64,000 nt of DNA, from contig NC_064822.1 in NCBI RefSeq assembly GCF_024166365.1, forward strand, positions 143,846,823 to 143,910,822. The letters run 5' to 3'. The stretch is from Elephas maximus indicus. Lineage: Eukaryota; Chordata; Mammalia; Proboscidea; Elephantidae. A model generated the notes under the pieces. That model saw only the letters and a list, made by a program, of their open reading frames with translations, was not told where the DNA came from and ran no database searches. How positions within the stretch are numbered: position 1 is the stretch's first letter; the number at the start of each line of letters is the position of its first letter. The position numbers were made by a program, and so were the translations under genes. Shown piece by piece: positions 24,050 through 35,389 of the stretch.

Positions 24050-25340
24050 ATTATTTAAGTTTTTATAGCCATTATAAATGGCGTTGGTTTTTTAAATTTT
24101 GGTTTCCAATTTTTTATTGCAACTATATAGAAATACTATTGATTTCGTATAAGATATGTGTTCTGTGAGCTTGCTAAACTTATTAGTTCTAGGAGAATTT
24201 TGTAAATTCCTTGGGAATTTTCTATGTGGGCAATCATGTTGTCTGTGAATAGAGACACCTTAGTTACTTTCTTTCCAATCTGAATACTTTTATTTTTTCT
24301 TGGTTTTCTAGAGCTGGTTAGGACTTCCAGTATGATGTTAAATAATAGCAGTGAAAGAGACACCCTTTCTTAGTTCCTGATCTTAGGGTAAAAGCATTTA
24401 GTCTTTTCCCATTAAAATTAATATTACAATAAGAGTCAAAAACAGAGGGACTGGAATGCATGGTTGACTGCCTCCATGAACAACTGCCTTCTTTACCATG
24501 AGACCAGGAAAACTGGATGGTGCCTGGCTACCATTGCTGAATGTTTCAGTCAAAGGTTCTAAAGAAGAATGCTTATGGGGGGAAAATGGGAAACAAAATT
24601 TCTATTCTCATGGAATCCAGACTTTCAGGAGCTGCTGAGGCTGGATGAACCTCCAAAACTACTGCTCTGAGATAATCTTTAACCCTGAAACCATGCACCA
24701 AAAATATTTCCCCATGTCTTCTTTAAACCAAGCAACAGTCTACCTTAGCTAGTAAAGACTGTCTGCAATGAGCATTGTGATCTTTTAAAGAACTTACCAT
24801 ATAGGATCAAACTGACAACAGCAACTGGAAAGGTTAGATAGGAAGCTTAAGAGAAAATGAATTTATGTCAATAGGGGAGGAACAAATCATAAAAGAAGGA
24901 TGAGAATGGCTGCCCAATTTGAAGAATGTAATCAGTATCACTGTATTGTACATGTAAATATTGTTGAATCAGTGTATGCTTTCTTGCGTATATTTTCAAC
25001 AGCAATTAAAAAAAAAGAAAAGAATGATATTACCTGCAGGTGTTTTTATAGATACTTTTTATCAAATTGAGGAAGTTCCCTTCTACTCCTAATTTGCTGA
25101 GTTTTGTTTTGTTTTATTTTTACTCAAAAATGTATGTTAAGTTTTGTCAAATGTTTTTTCTGACTCTATTGATATGATCATTTGTTTTCTCTTTGCTTCT
25201 TAATGTGGTAAATTACATTGATTAATTTTCAGCTGTTAAAAAATCATTTACATTCCTTGCATCAGTGGAATAAACCTCACTTGGTTGAAATGTATTCTTT
25301 TTTATATTGATTTTTTAATCTATGTTAATTTTCTTTGTTC
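24050..25340 (-). mobile_element. Old L1 ORF2 relic, minus strand, interrupted
   Basis: The minus-strand frame at 24136-24363 shows LFNIILEVL and GKKVTKVSLFTDNMI, the L1 reverse-transcriptase region where active copies have FADDMI. The relic continues after the interruption at 25034-25340 (ATTGATATGATCATTTG, GTGGTAAATTACATTGATT), which is the next part of L1 ORF2 in antisense. It is split by a plus-strand L1 end at 24428-25026. Confidence 0.75.
24428..25026 (+). mobile_element. L1 3' UTR insertion inside the older L1
   Basis: It is plus-strand, non-coding and ends AACAGCAATTAAAAAAAAAG. It shares GATGGTGCCTGGCTAC with the L1 end at 39.5 kb. ATATTAC at 24421-24427 and 25027-25033 is a likely 7-bp TSD. 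Confidence 0.72.
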
Positions 25341-25520
25341 TGAAGTCTGCTTTTTTTTGTGACATATAGTCACTCTTAGCTTTATTTGGCTAGTGTTTGA
25401 ATCATTTACCTTTTTCATCCTTTCAGTTTTAACCTATCTCGATCAGTATGCTTCACATACTGATAGATTATTGATACATTTATATTTATGTCCACCTCTT
25501 TATTATTAGTTATCCTTTTC

Positions 25521-25894
25521 AAGGAGCCCTAACGGTGCAAAGGTTAAGCACTCGGCTGCTAACCAAAAGGTTGGTGGTTCGAATCTACCAGTAGTTTCAT
25601 GGGAGAAAAGACCAAGTGATCTGCTACCCCTAAAGATTACAGCCTAGAAAATCCTACAGGGCAATTTTACTCTGTCCTGTGGAAACCTTAGTGGCATAGT
25701 GGTTAAGAGCTAAGGCTGCTAACCAAAAGGTTCACAGTTCAAATTTACCAGGCACTCCTTGGAAACCCTATAGGGCAGTTCTACTCTGTCCTGTAGGGTC
25801 AATTTAAGTTGGAATTGACTCGATGGCAATGGGTTGGGTTTATGGGGTCACTGTGAGTCGGGATTGACTCAACTGATGGCATACAACAACAATT
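25521..25894 (+). mobile_element. AfroSINE, long variant, split by a second AfroSINE
   Basis: The first part (25521-25679) starts AAGGAGCCCTAACGGTGC and stops at ACTCTGTCCTGT. It resumes at about 25841 with GGGGTCACTGTGAGTCGGGA and ends ACTGATGGCATACAACAACA. The ACAACA-type end resembles the RTE tail. Confidence 0.85.
25680..25840 (+). mobile_element. AfroSINE, short variant, nested in an older AfroSINE
   Basis: A complete copy runs from GGAAACCTTAGTGGCATAG to TCGATGGCAATGGGTTGGG. It lies inside the long-variant copy at the position of its CCTATAGGGTC box. Confidence 0.87.
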
Positions 25895-26718
25895 TTTCTT
25901 TTCATTCCTCCATTTCCTCTTTCCTCTCCTCTTTTGAATTATTTGGTTCTTTTTCATAGCCTTTATTTCTTTTCTGAGAATGTCTATGCTCTCATTCATT
26001 ACAAGAGTGTTTACCCATACTTTCTGGGCCATGGTTAATGTTGGATTTTTAATATGCATATTTGTTAATTTTTATGCTTATTGTACAGATGGTTTTATCC
26101 TGGATATTTTGAATATTGTCTTATGAAATTCTGGATCCTGTTTAAATATTCTGGATTTTTGTTCTTGTTGCTTGTTTATTTTAGCAGATGATCATTCCAG
26201 TTAAGGTTGGACCATACATCATTGGTTCCAACCTCAATGTATTCTTTAAGTCCTTTGCAGTGATATTCTGATCTTTCCTACCTGTGACCTTCCCAGAAGC
26301 CAGTCTGAAACCTGAGCCTAGTGTTCAGAACCTTTTCTGTGTGGGCTGTGGTTGGATGAATGCATGAAGAGCTTGAGAGTGGGCCCAGGACTCTAAACAG
26401 ATTTAAAGCATCCCTTTCTCCAACTCCCTCTTCTTCGTTATCCTCTCTTAAGTCTCTAAAGCACTTTCCAGGGCTACCTCCTGCTATTTTTCTTTGTAGA
26501 AAGTCAAGGCTTTAGCCTCCTCACACTGTTACCAGGCTTCAGTCCTGCAGGTTGGCCACACAGTGCCTCTGAGGAAAGGGAGAGGTTCTGCCTCTTTGCT
26601 GGTGCTTGCCTGGTACAGTGCGGAGCAAATCAACAGGACTCCACCCTCAAGGACTGTCTTGAACACTAGCAGGGAGGGCAAGCAGCACTGATTATTTCCA
26701 GGTGTTCTCTTGGTATAA

Positions 26719-26938
26719 GCAGCCTTGGCTGGCACAGTGGTTAAGCACTTGGCTGCTAACTGAAAGGCTGGCAGTCCAAACCCACACAGTGGCTCTGCAG
26801 GAGAAAGACCTGGCAATCTGCTCCCAGCCTTGAAAATACTACAGTCTAGAAAATCCTATGAGGCAATTCTACTCTGTCACATGGGCCCTCTATGAGTGTA
26901 AAGCTGACTCGATGAACCCTAACAACAACAATAACAAG
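26719..26938 (+). mobile_element. AfroSINE, long variant with RTE-like ACAACA end
   Basis: The head is GGCTGGCACAGTGGTTAAGC and the middle is GCAGGAGAAAGACCTGG. The end is GATGAACCCTAACAACAACA, very close to the RTE terminus CACCTAACAACAACA. Confidence 0.85.
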
Positions 26939-28272
26939 GGTAAGAGAGGTCCCAGGGCTCCATCTCATAGGATCTGCTGTGCAGTGACAGTAGAGAAAGT
27001 AAGGCACAGCGCTTTCCAACCATTAACTTGGTGAACAGTGTGGAGAGTCCACAAAGTCACTATGGCACTGTAGGGACTGGGGGGGCGAGGACTATTTCTT
27101 TGCTGGTGTTCACCTGCAGTAGGGAGAATAAAGCCAAAAGGGTTCCATTTCTTCCCTTTCCTTTCTTCTGGCTAGAGACAGCAGGCTTTTCTTGAGGCTT
27201 TTTCTGTCCACATATTGGCAGTTTCAGCTCTGGGAATGCTCCAGTGTCCAGTGTAGAATATATAAGAGGAAAAACAAACAAGCCACAACTACAACAACAC
27301 AAAATAAAAACAAGGTAACAACAGGGAACTCACCAGGAGGTCGTCTCTTGGGTTTTGATAGTCTTCTGATTGTTTGTAGATTTTAGCCTCTTTTAGCCTA
27401 GAGTTTGTAATTGTAAAAAAAACTAAAACCGGACGAACAAACCAAAAAAACGGAATTCACCTCTAGGTTGCCCTTTGAGTTCTGACAGAGTCTTCTGATA
27501 GTTGGTTTGTGTATTTTAGCTCAGGATTTTTAGTTAAAATTACTGGGAGAGATAACGTAGACTGTATTTACATCATCTTTTCCAGAAACCACCAAAAACC
27601 CAACTAGAAACACAATTGTTTCTAAACTGAATGGGACAAACTGCAAGTTAAAGAAACTGTTTAAAGCAGCACAACAAACAATTCAATGAGTAGTTTAGTT
27701 TAGTTACTTTTCTCCTAATTGAAAGGTAGTTACCTTCTCTAAAAGTTTGGTGGGACCTTCTCTAGAAGCTCTTTTTATCTTCAGCCCAAACTTAACAGCT
27801 TAATACTTCCTGTCATGATGACTTTTTGTTTTGTTTTGTTTTCCACTGACATTGATTTTTCGGTCAATGTGGTATTGTTTGAGCAACAGGAAAGAATTTT
27901 ATATTTTGGAACATATGACCTAGTATGCTATTCTGTTATCTTGTTTTGAAATGACTGAATTTTGTGAAACTTGAAGTTGAATGTATGCTTCACGTAGTCT
28001 GGTGTGTCAGCAAAATGGTGGTTCTGGTTACATGAACGTTTAGTTTCTTGTTTCCAGTAGATTAGCTCCAATGTTACCTGTATTCTTGGCATGTTCAGCC
28101 AACCAAAATACTGGAATTATGTATGCACAGCTGTTATTATCAGCTTAAGTCCTCAATAATGCTCCTTTTAGAATAAGTGGCAACCTATTCAAATATATCC
28201 TATGCTTTAATATTTTTCTAATGACATCCTTCTCACAATATGTAGCAGCAGAGTGAGGCAGGCAGGAGATAA

Positions 28273-28441
28273 ACCAAAGCCAAACCAAACCCATTGCCAT
28301 TGAGTCGATTCTGACTCATAGCAACCCTATAGGACAGAGTAGAACAGCCCTATAGAGTTTCCAAGGAACACCTGGTGGATTCGAACTGTCGATCTTTGGT
28401 TAGCAGCTGTAGCTCTTAAGCACTATGCCACCAGGGTTTCC
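28273..28441 (-). mobile_element. AfroSINE, full length
   Basis: The reverse complement runs from CCAAACCAAACCCATTGCC to TATGCCACCAGGGTTTCC. Confidence 0.9.
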
Positions 28442-29851
28442 AGACAGACTATAGGCGTTAAAATGGAAACAGGAAAAAAAAGAAGTGCCAAAATCATTGG
28501 TGTCTAGCAGTAATTTTGTCTTTGAGTCTTGGAGTATTTACAGCACATAACTGTACACCTCTCAACACTTAACTTTTTAAATGAACATTTCCTTTTATAT
28601 GAATTAAGTGATTAGCTCTTTATTGAATGTTTATATTTAATAAGAAAATTAATATCTCAGTTCTTAGGAAGTTTGTCTTCTCTATATTGGAATCTCTGAG
28701 AGAATTGTGAGCCTGCATTCTTTACTGGGTTTGTACCAGTCCCTAGCAAAATTGTTTAAAAAATTGTTGCTTTACGTATGCTGAAATGCTTATACTGATA
28801 ACATAACCAACACTTACTAAAATGCCCAAACCTTACTTTATATTTTAATGCTTTTCCAGAGTTCTCAGTGGTAAATGCTGTATTCTACTTCTACTATTTG
28901 AACTTTAACTTGAGGGTCATAATCCACTCAAAATCTCATTTGTAGGAAAAAATAATTGAGTGTTGTTTTTATACATAATGAAAATACCTGTGTTTTTCCA
29001 GTTCCCCAGAGTAAAAATTTGACAAATGTATCACCTTACATAAGACTAAATCAAACAGAAACTCGATTACGATTACTAAATTGAAAATGTTTCTGGAAAC
29101 TCGTATGTTCTTTTCTATTCTCAGCATGAGAAAGTAGAGCCTTAGAATAGCCTTTATAACTTGAAGAGGACATCGTCTTTGCAGGTCCCAACACCTGAGG
29201 GCCTTCTGTAACTATTAAGTAATAATCAAATCTATTTGAACAATTGATTAGTGTTTCAAAATTTAGCTCCCACCTAGACAGTTGGGAAACTTTGATGGAA
29301 GTTGAAAGAGTTTTTAAGAAATTTGGGTCCGAAATCTGCTAGCTAAGAGGAGGTAGGCTAAAATTAATAAGAGCTAACGTGGCCCTTCTTGCTCAATTCT
29401 CTTCACTCTTGGGGGCAAGGCTCATGCAAAGATATCTCTAGGGAACAAGTCAGGGTCCTTGATTTCATTCTTTCCCTTACAGTTTAAGTTTCAGTATGTT
29501 AAATAATCCTGCTGGTTTACTTGGGAACTTAAAAATCTGGCATTAAAATGCTGCATTTAAAGCCTAGGGCAGTGTTCACATAAAATTTTCCCTTTTGAAA
29601 GTTGTTCTGACCACAGTGTCATTGTTTGTCCAAGTTAGTTATTTTGTTCGATATTTTAGGAATAATTTCTTCAAGCTTGACTATATTTCCTTAAAGTAAC
29701 TGTGTACCGAACGAAGATGCCATGCAGTTTCACTTCTACCCTGGATTAGACGACTACTAGATTTAAATAGCTGTAAAATTGGTGAATAGTATCCTGAATG
29801 CTGATGAAGATGCGAAATCTCTCTTGACAGTTTGCTAGATTACTCTGATGT

Positions 29852-30026
29852 TAAAAAAAAAAAAAAAAAAAAAAAATTGCCATCGAGTCAATTCCGACTC
29901 AAAGCAACCCTATAGGACAGAGCAGAGCTGCCCCAGAGAGTTTCCAAGGAGCACCTGGTGGATTAGAACTGCCGACCTTTTGGTTAACCTCCATAGCTCT
30001 TAACCACTATGCCACCAGGGTTTCCA
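29852..30026 (-). mobile_element. AfroSINE with a long homopolymer tail
   Basis: The body is ordinary, but the GGTTTGG-type tail is replaced by one run of about 25 T on the element strand (A on the plus strand) directly after CGATGGCAA. This could be expansion of the T-rich tail or polymerase slippage. Confidence 0.88.
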
Positions 30027-30294
30027 TTCCAATGTCAGAGGACTTAAAAAGGCATTCTTCTTTCTTCCCACTGCACAGACAACCTCTCATTGCAGAGTAG
30101 ATTCATACATCTCATGAGGGTGCTTGATTCAAACAAACTTTTCTAAAACTAAAAGTTCTATAAACAATTGAGAAACCTGGGTAGTTTAACCCACTGAAAT
30201 CATGAAACCTTTTAAAACCATTAAAATTCATAATAAAAAAGACAAGAATCCATAAACAAAAAATGACAGACATTTACCAGACCTATTACCACAA

Positions 30295-32395
30295 AATGAA
30301 TTAAGAGAGTCATTCAAACAGAACAAGGGGATACTAATCGTTTAAAATCGGAAAAAGTGTGTGGCAGGGTTGTATCCTTCATTTTACTTATTCAATCTGT
30401 ATGCTGAACAAATAATCTGAGAAGAATTTTGAGTCAGGATTTGAGGGAGACTGGTGAACAACCTGTGATATGCAGATAACAAAATCTTGCTTACTAAAAG
30501 TGAAAACAATTGATAAAGGTCAAAGACTACAACCTTCAACATGGATTACACCAGAATATAAAGAAAATGAAAATCCTCACAACTGTTCCAACAAACAGCA
30601 TCATGATAAATAGCAAAGAAGTTCAAATTGTCAGGGATTTCATTCTACTTTGATCAACAACCAATGCCGATGGAAATACCAGTCCAGAAATCAAATGACA
30701 TATTGCAACGGGAAAATCTGCTGCAAAAGATCTCTTTAGAATTTTAAAGGAGAAAACCTATCACTTTGATGACTAAGGTATGCCTGGTGCAAACTTCATG
30801 GACTTTTCCATTGCCTCATATACATGTGAGAGCTGGACAATGGATCAAAGATAATTGATACATTTTAGTGGTGGTGTTGGTGAAGAATGTTGAATATACC
30901 ATGGACTGCCTGAAGAACAAGCAAATTCCTCTTGTAGGAAGTATAGCCAGAATGCTCCTTAGAAGTGAGAATGGTGAGACTTTGCCTTGCTTACTTTGGA
31001 TACGTCATCAGGAAAGACCAATCACTATAAAAGGATATCATGTTTGTAAAGTAATTGTAGTTGTTAGGTGCCATCCAGTCAATTCCGACTCACAGCAGCC
31101 CTATGTACAACGGAACGAAACACTGCCCAGTCCTGCACCATTCTCACAGTCCTTATTATGCCTGAGTCCATTGTTGCAGCCACTGTGGCAGTCCATCCCC
31201 TTTTTCACTGACACTCTACCAAGCATGATTACCTTCTCCGGGGACTGATCCCTGCTGATAACAAGTTCAAAGTATTTGAGTCATAGTCTCACCATCCTTG
31301 CTTCTAAGGGGCATTCTGGTTGTACTTCTTCCAAGACAGATTTGTTTGTTCTTTTGGAAGTTCATGGTATACTCAATATTCTTTGCCAGCACCACAATTA
31401 AAGGGCATCAATTCTTCTTCCGTCTTCCTTATTCATTGTCTAGCTTTCCATGTATATGATGTGATTGAAAATACCATGGCTTGGGTCAGGGGCACCTTAA
31501 TCTTCAAGGTGACGTCTTTGCTTTTCAACACTTTAAAGAGGTCCTTTGCAGCAGATTTGCCCAATGCAATGTGTCTTTTGATTTCTTGACTGCTGCTTCC
31601 ATGGGTGTTGATTTTGGATCCAAGTAAAATGAAATCCTTGACAACTTGAATCTTTCATCACTTTATCCTGATGTTGCTTATTGGGCCAGTCGTGAGGATT
31701 TTTGTTTTCTTTATGCTGAGGTGTAATGCATACTGAAGGCTCTGGTCTTTGGTCTTCATCAGTAAGTGCTTCAAGTCCTCTTCACTTTCAGCAAGCAAGG
31801 TAGAATCGTTTGCATTCACAGGTTGTTAATAAGTCTTCCTCCAATCCTGTTGCCCCATTTTTCTTCGCATAGCCCAGCTTCTTGGATTGTTTGCTCAGCA
31901 TACAAATTGAATAAGTATGGTGAAAGTGTACAATCCTGATACACACCTTTCCTGACTTTAAACCATGCATCATCTCCTTGTTCTGTTCCCACATGTGTCT
32001 GTCAGTTTGTCATACTGTGGGGGGTTGGGTGTTGCTGTGTTGCTGCAAGCTATGCCACCAGTATTCAAATACCAGCAGGGTCACCCATGATGGACAGGTT
32101 TCAGCTGAGCTTCCAGACTAAAACCAGAAAGAAGGGCCTGGAGGTCTACTTCTGAAAAGAATTAGCCAGTAAAAACCTTATGAATAGCAGAATAACATTG
32201 TCTGGTAAAGTAGAAGGTCAGCAAAAATGAAGAGAAACTTCCATGAGATGAATTGACATGGTGGCTGCAACAATAGGCTCAAACATACCCAAAGATTGTG
32301 AGGCTGGTGCAGGACTGGGCAATGTTTCATTCTGTTATACATAAGGTCTCCATGAGTTGGAGCTGATTCAACTGAAACCAACAGCAATAACAAAA
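30295..32395 (+). mobile_element. RTE LINE, 5'-truncated, plus strand, split by another RTE insertion
   Basis: The first part (about 30295-31053) runs from the RT region GAACAAGGGGATACT through the degraded C-terminal region (TGGACAATGGATC, AATATACCATGGACTGCC) to AAGGATATCATGTTTG. The same element resumes at 32206 with TAAAGTAGAAGGTCAGC and ends ...CAACTGAAACCAACAGCAATAAC near 32395. The interruption is a separate RTE copy bounded by GTAAAGTA duplications. The copy is very decayed and has no long open frame. The 5' boundary is approximate. Confidence 0.8.
31054..32205 (-). mobile_element. RTE LINE with 5' inversion, nested in another RTE
   Basis: Read on the minus strand, the right end is an antisense 5' UTR segment of about 220 bp (32205 back to about 31988, ending at GTCTGTCAG). 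It is joined directly to a sense 3' segment from the RT region (GAACAAGGAGATG) to the tail GGCACCTAACAACTACAAT at 31054. GTAAAGTA occurs at both outer borders (31046-31053 and 32205-32212). The order (internal site, 5' terminus, junction, 3' half) is that expected of twin priming, here with about 2 kb of the middle missing. Confidence 0.82.
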
Positions 32396-32699
32396 ATAAT
32401 GCTTAGCACTGTAGGAGTCAAGAACTACATGAATGGCAACCTTTACAAGCCATTACTTTAATCCTAATATTTACAATAAGATATAGGAGAAATGTTGAGT
32501 TGTGTGCTTAATTACAGGCAGTGTGACAAAGTACACTGGTTTTGTATCAAATTTTCTAGTAGTTACTTGAGTCTTGAAGGAGTTCAGATAAGAAAAATTT
32601 CATTTTCAACTTGGCTTAATTTAAAAGAAAGAAAAATCCTCATGGAAAATTTGAGACTTGAATATGGGATGTCCTAAACTCTACTGATTCTTCTCCTAC

Positions 32700-33920
32700 C
32701 TCTCTTGCTGTGTCATTTTAGTCTAGTTTGCAGGCTTTTCCTTTTCCATGTGACCTTTAGATGTTGGAGTTCCTCTAGGCTTGTACTTTTTTCTTCTCAC
32801 TACTTTTTCTCCCTAAATAATCTTTTTCAGCTCCATGAATTCCATTCCCATCACATTCAAATTTGCATCTCCAAATTAACCCTCTCCTCTAATCCACTTA
32901 TCAACTATCTCTACTATCCATTTAGATGTCTCAAAAGTATTTCAATGGGACATGATTTAACACATCATCTTTCCTGCCAAGCATAGTCCCTACTGTTTTC
33001 TGTCTTCTTAGAAAGTGACATCACAACCAGCTGCTTCAGTCAAAAACCAGAGAATCGTCCTTAAACCCTGTGCATTCTCTATGATCCATATCTAACTTAA
33101 CAACCGTTGTGTCAATTTTACCCCTAGAATCTTGTCCTCTATCTTCATACCGTAACCTTAGTCTACCATACCATAGTAGGGTTGCTATGAGTTGGAATTG
33201 ACTCAACTGCAATGGGTTTTTTTTTTTTTTTTTTTCGGTTTACTATACAATAACCTTAGTCTCTAGAGTAGTTTTCCTGTATAAACTGTGACACCTGCCC
33301 TCAATAACACCTATTTATTCTCCATGATGAAACCAAAGGGAGTATGATTTTCAAAAGTCAGTACAATTTTATTATCTCCCCAACTCCTGAAAATGTTTTA
33401 CTACCTTCCCAATGCCATTAACAGTCAGAAGTCCTTGGCACAATGCTTATCTGCCTCTGCATCTTCCTCTCCTCTTGTACTGTTCTCACTCTTGTTCTCT
33501 GCTTTCCAGCCACACCATTCTCTTTAGGTTTTAAAGGGTACATCTGCAGTCCTCCCACAGGACATTACCCTCTGCCCCCCTACCTCTTTGCCTAATCAAC
33601 GCCTACTCATCCTTTACACTTGAGCACCATGTCATTTCGTCAAGGAGGCCTTCTCTAAGACTCACAGCCTGCTGCCGAGGCAGTTGCTTTTGCTGTGTCG
33701 CTGACATAAATAATCCACATTCCTTCCTTTAGAAGCCTTACTTACCATGTTTGTATTTGTACTTTTATAATAATTAGACATGAATTATTATTTGATAACA
33801 TTTGCCTCCCCTACTAGACTGTAAGCACCATGAGACAGGACTGCCTACTTTTGCTCTCCACTGAGCCTAGCACAGTGTTTGGAAGATAAGAGACACTCAG
33901 TAAGTTTTGTTGAATGAATG
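32700..33920 (+). repeat. L2 LINE relic, split by a SINE fragment
   Basis: The sense-strand L2 3' end shows CCTACTCATCCTTTACACTT, AAGGAGGCCTTCTCTAAGAC, CTACTAGACTGTAAGCACCA, GCCTAGCACAGTGTTTGG and GTTGAATGAATGAG, as in the mammalian L2 consensus I know. It is interrupted by the AfroSINE fragment at 33165-33244. Confidence 0.72.
33165..33244 (+). mobile_element. AfroSINE 3' fragment (5'-truncated) inside an L2 relic
   Basis: Only the last third is present (TAGGGTTGCTATGAGTTGGA ... AATGGG plus about 19 T). ATACCGTAACCTTAGTCT at 33147-33164 and ATACAATAACCTTAGTCT at 33245-33262 form an 18-bp TSD with two differences. Confidence 0.8.
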
Positions 33921-34110
33921 AGTAGAGGAAACAACGAGAATTGCCAAATGAGCTGTTGGGTACAAGAAGCTTCACTGTTTTCTCTAGCTGTTTGAGGTTT
34001 GGAGGCATTGAAGTATGTATTAATCTTTCAGAAAAGGGTTTTTGAGTATGCATTTTTAAAAATCCCATTAGAGTGGAAATCATCTTTTTTTTTAAAACCC
34101 TAAGCTTCTA

Positions 34111-34291
34111 TGGAAACCCTGGTGGCATAGTGGTTAAGAGTTCAGCTGCTAACCATAAAGGTCAGCAGTTCAAATCCACCAGGTGCTTCTTGGAAACCCT
34201 ATTGAGCAATTCTACTCTGTCCTATAGGGTTGCTATGAGTCAGTATCAACTCGTTGGCAATGGGTTTGGTTTTTTGTTTTATTTGTTTTTA
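34111..34291 (+). mobile_element. AfroSINE, full length
   Basis: It runs from GGAAACCCTGGTGGCATAG to CAACTCGTTGGCAATGGG, followed by a long GGTTTTTTG tail. Confidence 0.9.
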
Positions 34292-34548
34292 GGCTCCTCT
34301 ATTTCCTACGGTTACTCAACTCTGAATTCTTGTGATTCCAGATAGATGGCTGCTTTGCTCTTCAAGGCACTTACAGTTTAGGATGAGCAATATGAAAATG
34401 GTCCCTTGATAGCAATGACGGCCTGTTGTTAGAGCCTTCTCTCCATGTTCAGTCTCCTCTTTCAAGTCCTGGAAGATCTCCTCTGGATGGGGTAGGGGTA
34501 GGGGGTCACTCAAGAATGGGATACTGTATTGTTCACTATCAGACCCCA

Positions 34549-34714
34549 GAAACCCCGGTGGCGTAGCAGTCAAAAGTTTGACTGCTAACCAAAATGTCAG
34601 CAGTTTGAATCCACCAGGCACTCCTTGGAAACCCTATGGAGCAGTTCTCTGTCCTATAGGGTCACTATGAGTCAGAATCAACTCAACGGCAAAGGGCTTG
34701 GTTTTTTTTGGTTT
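34549..34714 (+). mobile_element. AfroSINE with perfect TSD
   Basis: It runs from GAAACCCCGGTGGCGTAGC to CAACTCAACGGCAAAGGG plus a T-rich tail. TATCAGACCCCA at 34537-34548 and 34715-34726 is a perfect 12-bp TSD. A short internal gap (CTAC) occurs before TCTGTCC. Confidence 0.92.
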
Positions 34715-35118
34715 TATCAGACCCCAAAATAAAATTACTTTTTAGCCATGGGGCAGCGTTAGCTTCCTCTGGTAGGTGTTCTGATGGTAACCAGCATTAA
34801 AGCCAAATCGACATGAAGGCACCTGCTTCCCAAGGGCTATTGTGCTTTGTTTACATGTGGTATCTAGGCACATTTCATCTCGATTCATACTACACAATCG
34901 AGGTGAAGAAAACAATTGTCTTCCTTTTCAGGTTAGCTAAGCAATTTGCCTGAGTTACTGTCAACCCCTAGTGACGACCACGGAGATCTCAATCACTCAC
35001 CACTCGCCCTACTAGTAATCATGTTGTGAATTAGTAGTAATTTTTAGGCAGGCAACCATGGGTTTTTGGCTTCTCTGGCATTTTTTTTGTCTTTCCCAAT
35101 TGAAATTATGCACATCCA

Positions 35119-35146
35119 CACACACACAGACAGACACACACACATT
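35119..35146. repeat. (CA)n/(GACA) microsatellite
   Basis: CACACACACAGACAGACACA and further CA units, followed by a T run. It ends 60 bp before an ACSS3 exon acceptor. Confidence 0.85.
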
Positions 35147-35205
35147 AGATTATATATACATGTATTTTTTTTTTTTTTCTAAAGGAATACATTTCTCTAT
35201 TACAG

Positions 35206-35305
35206 TCAATCCTTTCCCATGGTACTGTGGCAGACTGTGCTGTTGTTGGCAAGGAGGATCCTTTGAAAGGTTCCGTCCCATTAGCACTCTGCGTGTTGAA
35301 AAAAG
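35206..35305 (+). CDS. ACSS3: ACSS3 coding exon (3rd from last): C-terminal lid
   Basis: This 100-bp exon lies between TCTATTACAG and GTGAGA. It reads SILSHGTVADCAVVGKEDP and then LKGSVPLALCVLKK, plus one base of a split codon. It is the start of the small C-terminal domain of AMP-binding enzymes (helix, then the V-A-E/D-C-A-V-V-G strand). It is separated from the next exon by an intron of only 84 nt. Confidence 0.94.
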
Positions 35306-35389
35306 GTGAGAGATCTTTCTCCCCCCGATTGTCTAGGTCCTGTGTGACTAAGTATAATTCAGTGCTTACCATCTGAACTTTCTCCTTAG

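Larger units (their letters stand above)
23082..35205 (+). other. ACSS3: ACSS3 intron, 12.1 kb
   Basis: It contains nested L1s (24.0-25.3 kb), nested AfroSINEs (25.5-25.9 kb), further SINEs, nested RTEs (30.3-32.4 kb) and an L2 relic (32.7-33.9 kb). The stretches 25900-26710 and 26940-28270 are C/T-rich and may be decayed repeat, but I cannot name it. 28450-29850 is unique with nothing seen. Confidence 0.75.

Noticed and set aside
26529-27302. Minus-strand frames of 95 and 80 residues
   Set aside because: One overlaps an AfroSINE, the other is C/T-rich intronic sequence; no splice signals or homology visible.
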